Positions 1-5,971 of a stretch of 6,419 nt of DNA are shown piece by piece; positions within the stretch are counted from its first letter, which is position 1, and each line of letters starts with the position of its first letter. Where the stretch lies: assembly GCA_018665505.1 (NCBI GenBank), contig JABJCS010000613.1, positions 1 to 6,419 of the forward strand. The letters run 5' to 3'. The position numbers and the translations under genes were made by a program. Source of the stretch: Alphaproteobacteria bacterium. GTDB lineage: Bacteria > Pseudomonadota > Alphaproteobacteria > UBA8366. The notes under the pieces were generated by a model. It saw only the letters and a list, made by a program, of their open reading frames with translations, ran no database searches and was not told the origin of the DNA.

Positions 1-1764
1 AACGTGATCAAATCCATCGATCACTACGAAGAAGGTGACATTTGCATCACCAACGATCCTTATAGCGGATTTGTCTGTACCCATACGCCGGACATGCATA
101 TCTGGAAGCCAATCTTCCACGAAGGCAAGATCGTGTGCTTCGCCGTCGGGCATATCCATAACACCGATGTGGGTGGTGCTGTGCCCGCCAGCCTGTCACG
201 TACCCTCACCGAAGTGCATCAGGAAGGCATCCGTATTCCACCGACGAAGATCATGCGGGGCGGTGAGATCAATCAGGATGTGCTCGATATTTTGCTCACC
301 AATGTCCGCATGCCGGAGCAAAACTGGGGCGATTTGAAAGCTCAGCTCGCGGCGGTAAATACCGGCGAGCGCCGCGTTCACGAGATGATCGAAAAATTCG
401 GGATCGACACCTTTCGCGACGGTATCGACGACCTCCTCGATTACGCCGAGACGCAGGCTCGTACGATCATCGGCGATCTGCCGGACGGCGACTATTTTTT
501 CGCGGATTACATGGACGAAGACGCCGTCGACGGCTGGCCTTGTCGTATCGCCCTCAACCTGACCATCGAAGGCGATTCATGCGTCTTTGATTTCTCTACC
601 AGCGACCCACAACTCGAATCATCGATGAACATTCCGACTGGTGGCGAAGAGCGTCACGTCATGATGTTGGTCGGGCTGGTCTACGTGCTCTACACGCTCG
701 ACCCGACACTGTCCCTGAATTCAGGTGTCACCCGGGTGTGCCGCTGCATCTTGCCGAAAGGCACCATCGTCAATCCCGAATTCCCGGCGGCGGTCGGTAT
801 GCGCACACTATCTTCGATGCGCCTGCAAGAAATCACCTTCGGCGCGTTCGTCCAAGCGGCCCCGGATCGACTGCCCGCATCGCCGTGCAGTGGTGGCCCA
901 ATCATGAACGTCAACAGCGTCGACAACCGGACAAGCCGCCGGGTCGTTGCCTCGATCGGTCCGATTTCCGGCGGGGCCGGCGGCAATCCGGCGGAAGACG
1001 GAGCAGAAGGATCTGGTGCCAACAGTTCTTTCCTCAAGAACACACCGGTCGAGATCAATGAAGCGGAAGTGCCAATCAAGATCCTGCGGTATGGTCTGGC
1101 GCAAAACTCCGGCGGAGCTGGGAAACATCGCGGCGGATTGGCGACGGAAATGCGGTTCCAGGCGCAGGCACCGAACACCAAAATCACCGCCCGCAACCGT
1201 GACCGCACCCGGTTTCGGTCCTGGGGTGTGCTCAACGGAAAGGCTGGTCGTAACTCGGTCTTCCTCCTGAACCCCGGCGGCAATCAAGAAGTCAATCTTG
1301 GCAATACGGATATCCTAACCATCGGACCCGGCGACATCGTTCATGTCGCATCGGGCGGCTCCGGCGGTTGGGGCGACCCGTTGGAGCGTGATCCCGAAGC
1401 CGTAGTCCGGGATGTGCGGAGCGGCTTTGTCACCGACGACGAAGCTTCGAATTCCTATGGCGTAGTGCTGGAAAACGGTGGCTATAGCGAGCCCGCGACC
1501 ACGGCACGCCGCCACGACATGAGCACCGCCCGGAAAACCAACTTTTTTGATTTCGGGCCCGAGCGGGACGAATTCGAAAGTATCTGGACCGACGAGAATT
1601 ACGCGACACTCAGCGACCTACTCTCGGGTCTTCCGGTGCATTGGCGCTTCTTCATGAAACATCGATTGTTCGAAGCTGTCGGCGACGATCCGAACGGTGG
1701 ATCGATCCGCGAACGCTTCGAAAAAATTGTTGCCGATTACCCGGAATTATCCCGTAGCCTCTAA
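1..1764 (+). CDS. Hydantoinase B/oxoprolinase-family protein (HyuB-like), 5'-truncated
   Basis: The reading frame is open from the first base and stops at TAA 1762-1764, so 587 codons are visible; the N-terminal part, probably 80-100 residues by comparison with usual HyuB proteins, lies outside the window. Family hallmarks, numbered from the first visible codon, are NDPYSG (18-23), the metal-site-like HIHNTDVGG (51-59), EGIRIPP (75-81), a PVEINEAEVPI stretch near 350-360, and the glycine-rich GGSGGWGDP (452-460) followed by YGVVL (486-490). Known members are the B subunits of ATP-dependent hydantoinases and 5-oxoprolinases, and the related acetone and acetophenone carboxylase subunits; they work with an ATP-binding HyuA partner. 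No HyuA is in the window, and it would be expected upstream. A tail of about 97 residues follows the HyuB core and includes FDFGPERDEFESIW; I recall similar tails in other family members. The cytoplasmic enzyme's substrate cannot be decided between amide hydrolysis and ketone carboxylation. The VOC gene follows after 62 nt and is probably co-transcribed. Confidence 0.93.
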   Translation, partial: NVIKSIDHYEEGDICITNDPYSGFVCTHTPDMHIWKPIFHEGKIVCFAVGHIHNTDVGGAVPASLSRTLTEVHQEGIRIPPTKIMRGGEINQDVLDILLTNVRMPEQNWGDLKAQLAAVNTGERRVHEMIEKFGIDTFRDGIDDLLDYAETQARTIIGDLPDGDYFFADYMDEDAVDGWPCRIALNLTIEGDSCVFDFSTSDPQLESSMNIPTGGEERHVMMLVGLVYVLYTLDPTLSLNSGVTRVCRCILPKGTIVNPEFPAAVGMRTLSSMRLQEITFGAFVQAAPDRLPASPCSGGPIMNVNSVDNRTSRRVVASIGPISGGAGGNPAEDGAEGSGANSSFLKNTPVEINEAEVPIKILRYGLAQNSGGAGKHRGGLATEMRFQAQAPNTKITARNRDRTRFRSWGVLNGKAGRNSVFLLNPGGNQEVNLGNTDILTIGPGDIVHVASGGSGGWGDPLERDPEAVVRDVRSGFVTDDEASNSYGVVLENGGYSEPATTARRHDMSTARKTNFFDFGPERDEFESIWTDENYATLSDLLSGLPVHWRFFMKHRLFEAVGDDPNGGSIRERFEKIVADYPELSRSL

Positions 1765-1813
1765 ACGCACTTGACCGCCACAGATGTTTGCTTCGAAATT
1801 CAAAGCTCACGCG

Positions 1814-1819
1814 AAAGGA
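1814..1819 (+). promoter_or_regulatory. Shine-Dalgarno site that sets the VOC gene start
   Basis: AAAGGA lies 7 nt before ATG 1827. It decides the start against an in-frame TTG at 1788, which has no comparable site and would add 13 residues not expected in front of a VOC domain. Confidence 0.7.
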
Positions 1820-1826
1820 TTTTGAC

Positions 1827-2282
1827 ATGCCCAGAATCATGGAACTCGGACACACCGTCATCTATGTCAGCGACCTCGCCATCTCACGCGACTGGTATTG
1901 CAAGAATCTCGGCATGACGGTCGTCGTCGACAGTCCGGAGCGCAACGGCAGCTTCTTATCTTTCGGTGAGAACGATCATGATATCGCGCTGTTCGAAAAC
2001 CCGGTCGCCAAGAGCGAAGAGACGATCAATCACATTGCTTTGAAATTCGACGGCTCGGTCCAAGAGTTGAGCGAATTCCGCAAAGGCTTAATCGCCAACG
2101 GCGTCGACGTGCAGAGAGCCGTCGATCACGGAATTTCCTACGGTATCTATTTCACCGATCCCGACAATCATTGCTGGGAAATCTTCGTTGAACGGCAGCG
2201 CAGTGAAGCAACCCGGATCGACGCCATGCGAGCGACTGGGGCAATGGCGGAGCCCGTTGATCTGGAAACGGTAAACGGCTAG
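1827..2282 (+). CDS. Single-domain VOC-superfamily protein, extradiol-dioxygenase-like
   Basis: This 151-residue protein has one pair of beta-alpha-beta-beta-beta modules, the glyoxalase/bleomycin-resistance/dioxygenase fold. The N-terminal module starts at LGHTVIYVSDL (7-17) and the second at NHIALKF (68-74). The expected metal ligands are present: His9, His69 and Glu118 (in DPDNHCWEIF). The position equivalent to the second glyoxalase I ligand (Glu56 in E. coli GloA) is Ala54, which argues against a glyoxalase and for a 2-His-1-carboxylate Fe(II)/Mn(II) site. HGISYGIYFTDPD (101-113) resembles the catechol 2,3-dioxygenase stretch that carries the catalytic His and Tyr; His101 and Tyr108 are the candidates. 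The protein ends with a polar tail of about 30 residues and has no signal peptide or membrane segment. It lies 62 nt after the HyuB gene on the same strand. The likely role is oxidation or lyase chemistry on a catabolic intermediate; the substrate is unknown. The ATG is chosen because of the AAAGGA site. Confidence 0.85.
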   Translation: MPRIMELGHTVIYVSDLAISRDWYCKNLGMTVVVDSPERNGSFLSFGENDHDIALFENPVAKSEETINHIALKFDGSVQELSEFRKGLIANGVDVQRAVDHGISYGIYFTDPDNHCWEIFVERQRSEATRIDAMRATGAMAEPVDLETVNG

Positions 2283-2299
2283 ACCCTCATGCGGGCTCA

Positions 2300-2321
2300 C
2301 ATTTCCACCTTCGTGGGAATG
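2300..2321 (+). terminator. Hairpin between convergent genes, possible terminator
   Basis: CATTTCCAC (2300-2308) pairs with GTGGGAATG (2313-2321) around the loop CTTC, giving a 9-bp stem with one G-U pair as + strand RNA. It starts 18 nt after the VOC stop and lies 8 nt beyond the Gfo/Idh/MocA stop, so it sits where a terminator is expected. No T-tract follows on either strand, so it is not a textbook intrinsic terminator. It may block 3'-end decay or act only weakly. Confidence 0.4.
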
Positions 2322-2328
2322 CCGGTTA

Positions 2329-3357
2329 TTATAACGCGACCTTCGCGCCCACCTCGCTGGACCGATAGATCGCGTTTTCGATTTTTAGATTGGTGAGATA
2401 CGCCCGCGCCGTGTTCATCGCCGGGGCGCCCGCGAGGACATGCTGCACGACATGGCGGAGCAGCATATAGACACTGTCCCCGGCAAACCCGCGATTCTCC
2501 CAATCATAGGCAACCGGCATTTCGGCATCATAGCCATGCTTGCGCAGAAACATCCCGCCGTCGCCATCGACCCGCAGCACCGCTTCAGCGCCTTCGATCA
2601 ACATCTCGCCCATGGTGAGGCGACGGTTCTCCGCCACATGGTCGACAAGCCGATTGCCATCGAACAACCCCTTCGCGCCACTGCGGAATTGAAAAACGAT
2701 ATATCCGGAATCCTCGCCCTTGATCGCCGGATTAAACCGCGTGAGATCGGCGTAGACACTCTCCACTTCACCCATGAGATAGCGGAACACATCGACGAAG
2801 TGGATTGCCGTCTCGTGGACCAAAAACCGTTCCATGGTTTGGAAGTAGGGTTGGCGCTCCAGATAGGCGTCCGGCCCCTGCCCGTCACCCGGACGCATTC
2901 GGAATGATATCTGATAGACCTCGCCCAACGTACCTTCGTCTAAGATCTTACGGGCCTGACGATGCCAGGGCTGAAAGCGGAAATTCTCGTGTACGATCAG
3001 CGGAACATTCGCCGCTTCCGCCAGCGCCGTCATTTCCTCCGCCTCCGCCAGGTTTTCCGTAAACGGCTTCTGACAGACCACGGCGACACCACGCGATACG
3101 GCGGTTTCGATAAATCGACGGTGAGTTGGTGGTGGCGTGACAATATCGAGTAGGTCCGGTTTCACCGCGTCGAGCATATCGGCGACATCGCCATGGACTG
3201 TATCCACGTCGAAACGGCCCGCGATATTGCGACCCATGGTGCCGTCGAGGGTACAGAGCCCGACAAGATCGACATTCTCGATCCGGCTCCAAGCTTCGTA
3301 GTGGAATTGCGCGAAATAGCCGGTGCCGACCGTCGCGAGTTTAAGACGTCTTGCCAT
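2329..3357 (-). CDS. Gfo/Idh/MocA-family oxidoreductase
   Basis: This 342-residue protein has the usual family length. An N-terminal Rossmann fold carries the dinucleotide-binding motif VGTGYFA (10-16). TPPPTH (74-79) and QKPFTENLAEAEEM (96-109) follow; the latter is this family's form of the EKP motif that places the catalytic Lys97 near the nicotinamide. The C-terminal alpha/beta substrate domain includes ENFRFQPWHRQ (124-134), GTLGEVYQISFR (142-153) and HETAIHFVDVFRYLMGE (181-197), where His186 sits at the usual catalytic His position. The family performs NAD(P)-dependent oxidation or reduction of hydroxyl and carbonyl groups, mostly on sugars, cyclitols and related polyols, in the cytoplasm. 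The substrate cannot be assigned here. The ATG is preceded by AGGAAG (3363-3368) at 5 nt spacing. The MFS gene ends only 42 nt upstream on the same strand, so the two are probably co-transcribed. The 3' end faces the VOC gene. Confidence 0.93.
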   Translation of the reverse strand: MARRLKLATVGTGYFAQFHYEAWSRIENVDLVGLCTLDGTMGRNIAGRFDVDTVHGDVADMLDAVKPDLLDIVTPPPTHRRFIETAVSRGVAVVCQKPFTENLAEAEEMTALAEAANVPLIVHENFRFQPWHRQARKILDEGTLGEVYQISFRMRPGDGQGPDAYLERQPYFQTMERFLVHETAIHFVDVFRYLMGEVESVYADLTRFNPAIKGEDSGYIVFQFRSGAKGLFDGNRLVDHVAENRRLTMGEMLIEGAEAVLRVDGDGGMFLRKHGYDAEMPVAYDWENRGFAGDSVYMLLRHVVQHVLAGAPAMNTARAYLTNLKIENAIYRSSEVGAKVAL

Positions 3358-3399
3358 AACGTCTTCCTAAACGCGATAAGGCCGCCGCTCAACCCTTAC

Positions 3400-4630
3400 T
3401 TAGGCTGGTTGCACTGCCGAGCGTTCCTTGATCGGCAAGTTGAACGCCGCCGCCATGAATCCAGCGAGCGCGGTCAAAATCCAGATGGTGTCGTAATTGC
3501 CCGTAAGGTCGAATAAATATCCGCCGATCCACACACCAAGGAACGAGCCCACCTGATGCGAGAAAAAGCACACCCCGAACAACAATCCGAGATTGGCCGG
3601 GCCGAACAGTTTCGATCCCACTAGTAAGCGTCACCGTGCCCAACCATAGCGCCCCCATGCCGATAGCGAACGCGATCACAGCGACTTCGGTCTTTGGCGC
3701 GAAAAAGAACATCAGAATAAAGATACCGCGAAGCGTATAGTTCCATACCAGCAGGTTCTTCATCTGATATCGCATTCCAAGCACACCATGGAAATAGGTG
3801 CCGACCATATTGAAGAACCCAATGGTCGCGAGCGCCGTCGCTGCCAAAGTCGCCGGGTTTACGTGGGTTGGCAATCCGCAGTTCAGTAGGTAGACCGGAA
3901 GATGCACGCCGATAAAGGCGACCTGAAACCCACAGGTAAAGAAACCGAGCGTCAATAGGACATAGCCCTTATTCCCGACCGCCCCGCGCAAGACCGCGCC
4001 GAGTGCCTGAGCGGGACCAGGCGCACTCGCCGCCGCCGCGTCCGAGGGCTTTCCCGCCAAGGGCATTGCCAGCGGTACAAGAATGAATGTCAACGCCGCC
4101 ATTCCCATCAACGAGAAGACGACACCATCGATTTCTATGAGTCCTTGCGCCAGTGGCACGACCGCCATTTGGCCGAAGGAGCCGCCGGCCGCCGCGATAC
4201 CCAGCGCCATCGGGCGGCGTTTTTCACCGACATTCCGACCAACGACACCCAGGACGATGGCAAAGGTCGTGCAGCTTTGCGCCATGCCGATCAGAATACC
4301 ACCACCGAAGATGATCATTATCGGATCAGAGAACAGAGCGGCGACGACGAGGCCTGCCGCATATAACACGCCACCCACGGCGATGACGCGGCCCGCTCCG
4401 TGACGGTCGGATATCGCGCCCGCCACCGGCTGCGCCAATCCCCATACCAGGTTCTGCAAGGCAATGGCGAAGGACAGCATGCTAATGGAGATGCCATGCT
4501 CGGCGGAAAGTGGATTGAGAAATACGCCAAACGTACTCCGCACGCCCATCGCAATCGTCACCACCGTCGCTCCGGCAATGATGATCCAGGCAACTTTATC
4601 GAGACCGAATGTTTTTTGCGGCTCTTGCAT
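3400..4630 (-). pseudogene. MFS transporter, frameshifted near the 3' end
   Basis: The gene encodes a 12-helix major facilitator resembling the monocarboxylate/organic-acid (MCT- and OFA-like) branch. It starts at ATG 4630 with TAAGG (4638-4642) at 7 nt spacing. Visible parts are hydrophobic segments from residue 14 on, the loop 2-3 signature GAISDRHGAGRV (71-82), a short charged and Ala/Pro-rich central loop (about 193-222), and GFQVAFIGVHLPVYLL (about 234-249). The frame stays sensible through GALWLGTVTLTSGI (ending at residue 339, base 3614) and then becomes an Arg-rich, non-membrane sequence that stops at 3389. The expected end, KLFGPANLGLLFG through FFSHQVGSFLGVWIGG to the TAA at 3400-3402, lies in the next frame (3621-3400). 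The gene is therefore either a recent pseudogene lacking helices 11-12 or carries a sequencing or assembly error; repaired length would be about 411-412 residues. It sits between the PRISE and Gfo/Idh/MocA genes and would import the pathway substrate, probably a carboxylate (inference). Confidence 0.85.
3608..3628 (-). other. Frameshift site in the MFS gene
   Basis: Read on the - strand, codons CTT ACT AGT GGG ATC (3628-3614) continue as GAA ACT in the upstream frame, while the correct C-terminus is read as GTG GGA TCG AAA CTG from 3621. A loss of 2, 5 or 8 bases, or a gain of 1, would explain the shift. There is no slippery heptamer, so programmed frameshifting is unlikely. Confidence 0.8.
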
Positions 4631-4664
4631 GACGAAACCTTAGGCTAACCATTAGGTCAGGCAA

Positions 4665-4690
4665 TGTGACCCATAGGGCGATAGGTCACA
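4665..4690. promoter_or_regulatory. Inverted repeat, candidate operator upstream of the MFS gene
   Basis: TGTGACC (4665-4671) and GGTCACA (4684-4690) form a perfect 7-bp inverted repeat with a 12-nt spacer, 34 nt before the MFS start codon in the 118-nt gap after the PRISE gene. A third GGTCA half-site lies at 4655-4659, within a TAGGTCA that repeats at 4682-4688. This looks like a binding site for a dimeric regulator. No regulator gene is in the window. A hairpin in the mRNA leader is the alternative. Confidence 0.4.
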
Positions 4691-4748
4691 AACGAGAATT
4701 GCTCGCTTTCGCATTAGTAATTTTGTGGAAATCCAGCATCACAACAAT

Positions 4749-5807
4749 CTATGGCACAAACTTCTCGGACCGCAGCTCCTTGAGCTGCGTCACAAATTTG
4801 GCCTCGCTGTCCAGGCACTCGTGGAAGCCTGCTTTGCGGGCCTTCAACGTGTCTGACATGACGTCCCATTCGTTGCCGAGTACGTAATTCCCAAATGCCC
4901 AATTTGCTGCATCCGCGAAGGCTGTCGGTTGCAATCCGTATTTCGCGATCATCGACCGCCACAACGACTCCTTATCCGCCATCATCCGAGACAGGTCGAC
5001 GGTTTGTACCGGCCCTGCTTCCATATCGAATGCCGCCGCGATCTTCGGCCACAATTGTTCCCAGCGGAAGTAATCACCGTTGGTAATGTTAAACGCCTGG
5101 TCCGCCGCGTCGGGGGCCGTACCGGACCATTCCGCGGCGCGCGCCAGAAGGCCCGCATCGGTGAGTTGGAACATCCTGTGAAAAGCCAACGCTTTCCCGG
5201 GCCAACGGAGCGGCAATCCCATCTCTTTCGAAAGTGCCGCGTAGACAGCAATGACCGACAACAAATTGAGCGGCATGCCAACTGCCTGTCCGCACACCGT
5301 GTGCGGACGCAGACACACCCAGGACCAATCCTTACCACGACGGCGTGTTTCCATCAGGTCCTGTTGGTTGAAATAGAAATTCGGCGGCAGATGCCGGGGG
5401 TCGTCCTCCCGTGCCGGCGTCTTGAACGGTCCAAGGTGGCAGCCGTAATACTTGGTGCCCTGCATCAGGATCACCCGGCGTAGCGGCGCCCCGCCGTCTT
5501 CGACGGAAGCGAGCGCATTTTCAAACATCTCCACATTCGGAGCGCATTGCTCAGCCCAGCTTGGTCGGTCCGTATAAGCCGCGTAATAAAGATGCGTTAC
5601 ATCCGGAAGCGCACCCAATGTCGCCTCGCAATCGGCGCGATCGAACAGGTCGGCGGAGACATGGGTTCCCGCGAAATCGTAATCCGGCTCCCGCCGAGAG
5701 ACCGCGATGACCGACCAATCGTCTTTGGCCCCCAGCCATTGGGTCAAGGTTTTACCGATGACACCGGTCGCGCCGATGATGAGGGCGGTCTTTTTATCGT
5801 CCGGCAT
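4749..5807 (-). CDS. PRISE-type short-chain dehydrogenase (enone 5-beta-reductase/iridoid-synthase-like)
   Basis: This 352-residue extended SDR belongs to the progesterone 5-beta-reductase/iridoid synthase-like family, whose members use NADPH to reduce activated C=C bonds of enones and enals. The Rossmann motif GATGVIG is at 12-18, and the paired Arg38-Arg39 in VSRREP favours NADPH. VTHLYYAAYTDRPSW (70-84), MQGTKYYGCHLGPFKTPARE (115-134) with catalytic Lys119, FNITNGDYFRWEQLW in the C-terminal half and the terminal FVP all match the family. The motif usually written NFYY is NFYF (143-146) here, so the position equivalent to the catalytic Tyr179 of the foxglove enzyme is Phe146. The start at ATG 5807 is chosen because GGAGA precedes it at 5 nt; in-frame starts at 5825 (ATG) and 5831 (GTG) would add 6 or 8 residues without a good ribosome site. 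It leads a likely - strand operon with the MFS gene (118 nt later) and the Gfo/Idh/MocA gene, and is divergent from the crotonase gene. The substrate is unknown. Confidence 0.92.
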   Translation of the reverse strand: MPDDKKTALIIGATGVIGKTLTQWLGAKDDWSVIAVSRREPDYDFAGTHVSADLFDRADCEATLGALPDVTHLYYAAYTDRPSWAEQCAPNVEMFENALASVEDGGAPLRRVILMQGTKYYGCHLGPFKTPAREDDPRHLPPNFYFNQQDLMETRRRGKDWSWVCLRPHTVCGQAVGMPLNLLSVIAVYAALSKEMGLPLRWPGKALAFHRMFQLTDAGLLARAAEWSGTAPDAADQAFNITNGDYFRWEQLWPKIAAAFDMEAGPVQTVDLSRMMADKESLWRSMIAKYGLQPTAFADAANWAFGNYVLGNEWDVMSDTLKARKAGFHECLDSEAKFVTQLKELRSEKFVP

Positions 5808-5812
5808 TAATC

Positions 5813-5817
5813 TCTCC
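5813..5817 (-). promoter_or_regulatory. Shine-Dalgarno site that sets the PRISE gene start
   Basis: Read on the - strand, GGAGA lies 5 nt before ATG 5807. It supports this start over the upstream ATG 5825 and GTG 5831. Confidence 0.65.
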
Positions 5818-5850
5818 GATGTCATTCTCACCCACGTTACCGCGAGGCCA

Positions 5851-5944
5851 GTTAGGAAATAGCCGGGCTTAGTTCAACGTCAATTACGCGACTGTTTCGT
5901 GCTTAACCACCTCGCCTTCCGTGCTCCGCCGCCTAATTACTAAC
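5851..5944. repeat. Imperfect inverted repeat flanking the divergent region
   Basis: GTTAGGAAATAG (5851-5862) and the - strand reading of 5933-5944, GTTAGTAATTAG, agree at 10 of 12 positions and are separated by 70 nt. The left arm overlaps the candidate -10 box of the PRISE operon, and the right arm lies 28 nt before the crotonase start codon. They could be paired operator sites of a shared regulator, but a chance match cannot be excluded. Confidence 0.25.
5856..5883 (-). promoter_or_regulatory. Candidate promoter for the PRISE operon
   Basis: On the - strand, TTGACG (5883-5878) matches five of six bases of the -35 consensus. A 16-nt spacer leads to TATTTC (5861-5856), which matches only the first three bases of the -10 consensus. 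Transcription would start near 5849, leaving a leader of about 40 nt. No comparable + strand promoter for the crotonase gene was found in this 164-nt region. Confidence 0.3.
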
Positions 5945-5960
5945 CCAGGTACGAATTCCG

Positions 5961-5966
5961 AGGAGA
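5961..5966 (+). promoter_or_regulatory. Shine-Dalgarno site of the crotonase gene
   Basis: AGGAGA lies 5 nt before ATG 5972 and is the strongest ribosome site in the window. It fixes the start of a gene whose 3' end is not visible. Confidence 0.75.
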
Positions 5967-5971
5967 CAATC

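Noticed and set aside
690..1287. Two long - strand open frames inside the HyuB gene
   Set aside because: They are opposite to a gene with clear family motifs along its whole length, and their translations are Arg/Pro-rich with no recognisable domain.
1790..1806. Hairpin GCTTCGAA/TTCAAAGC between the HyuB and VOC genes
   Set aside because: The stem is short with a mismatch and a 3-nt loop, no T-tract follows, and it sits directly before the ribosome site of a gene likely to be co-transcribed.
1788..1826. Upstream TTG start for the VOC gene
   Set aside because: It has no ribosome site and adds residues not seen before a VOC domain; ATG 1827 has AAAGGA at 7 nt.
3608..3628. Programmed ribosomal frameshifting as the explanation of the split MFS frame
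   Set aside because: There is no slippery heptamer or rare-codon/stop context, and a shift would also need to be efficient to make any transporter; a small deletion or sequence error is simpler.
4640..4648. Short palindrome TTAG-G-CTAA just before the MFS start
   Set aside because: Only four paired bases each side and overlapping the ribosome site; not distinguishable from chance.
4693..4705. Short CGAG/CTCG inverted repeat upstream of the MFS gene
   Set aside because: Four-base arms are too short to support a regulatory call.
4929..5483. A 184-residue + strand open frame opposite the PRISE gene
   Set aside because: It is antisense to a well-conserved enzyme, has no ribosome site of note and its translation is basic and low in hydrophobic order.
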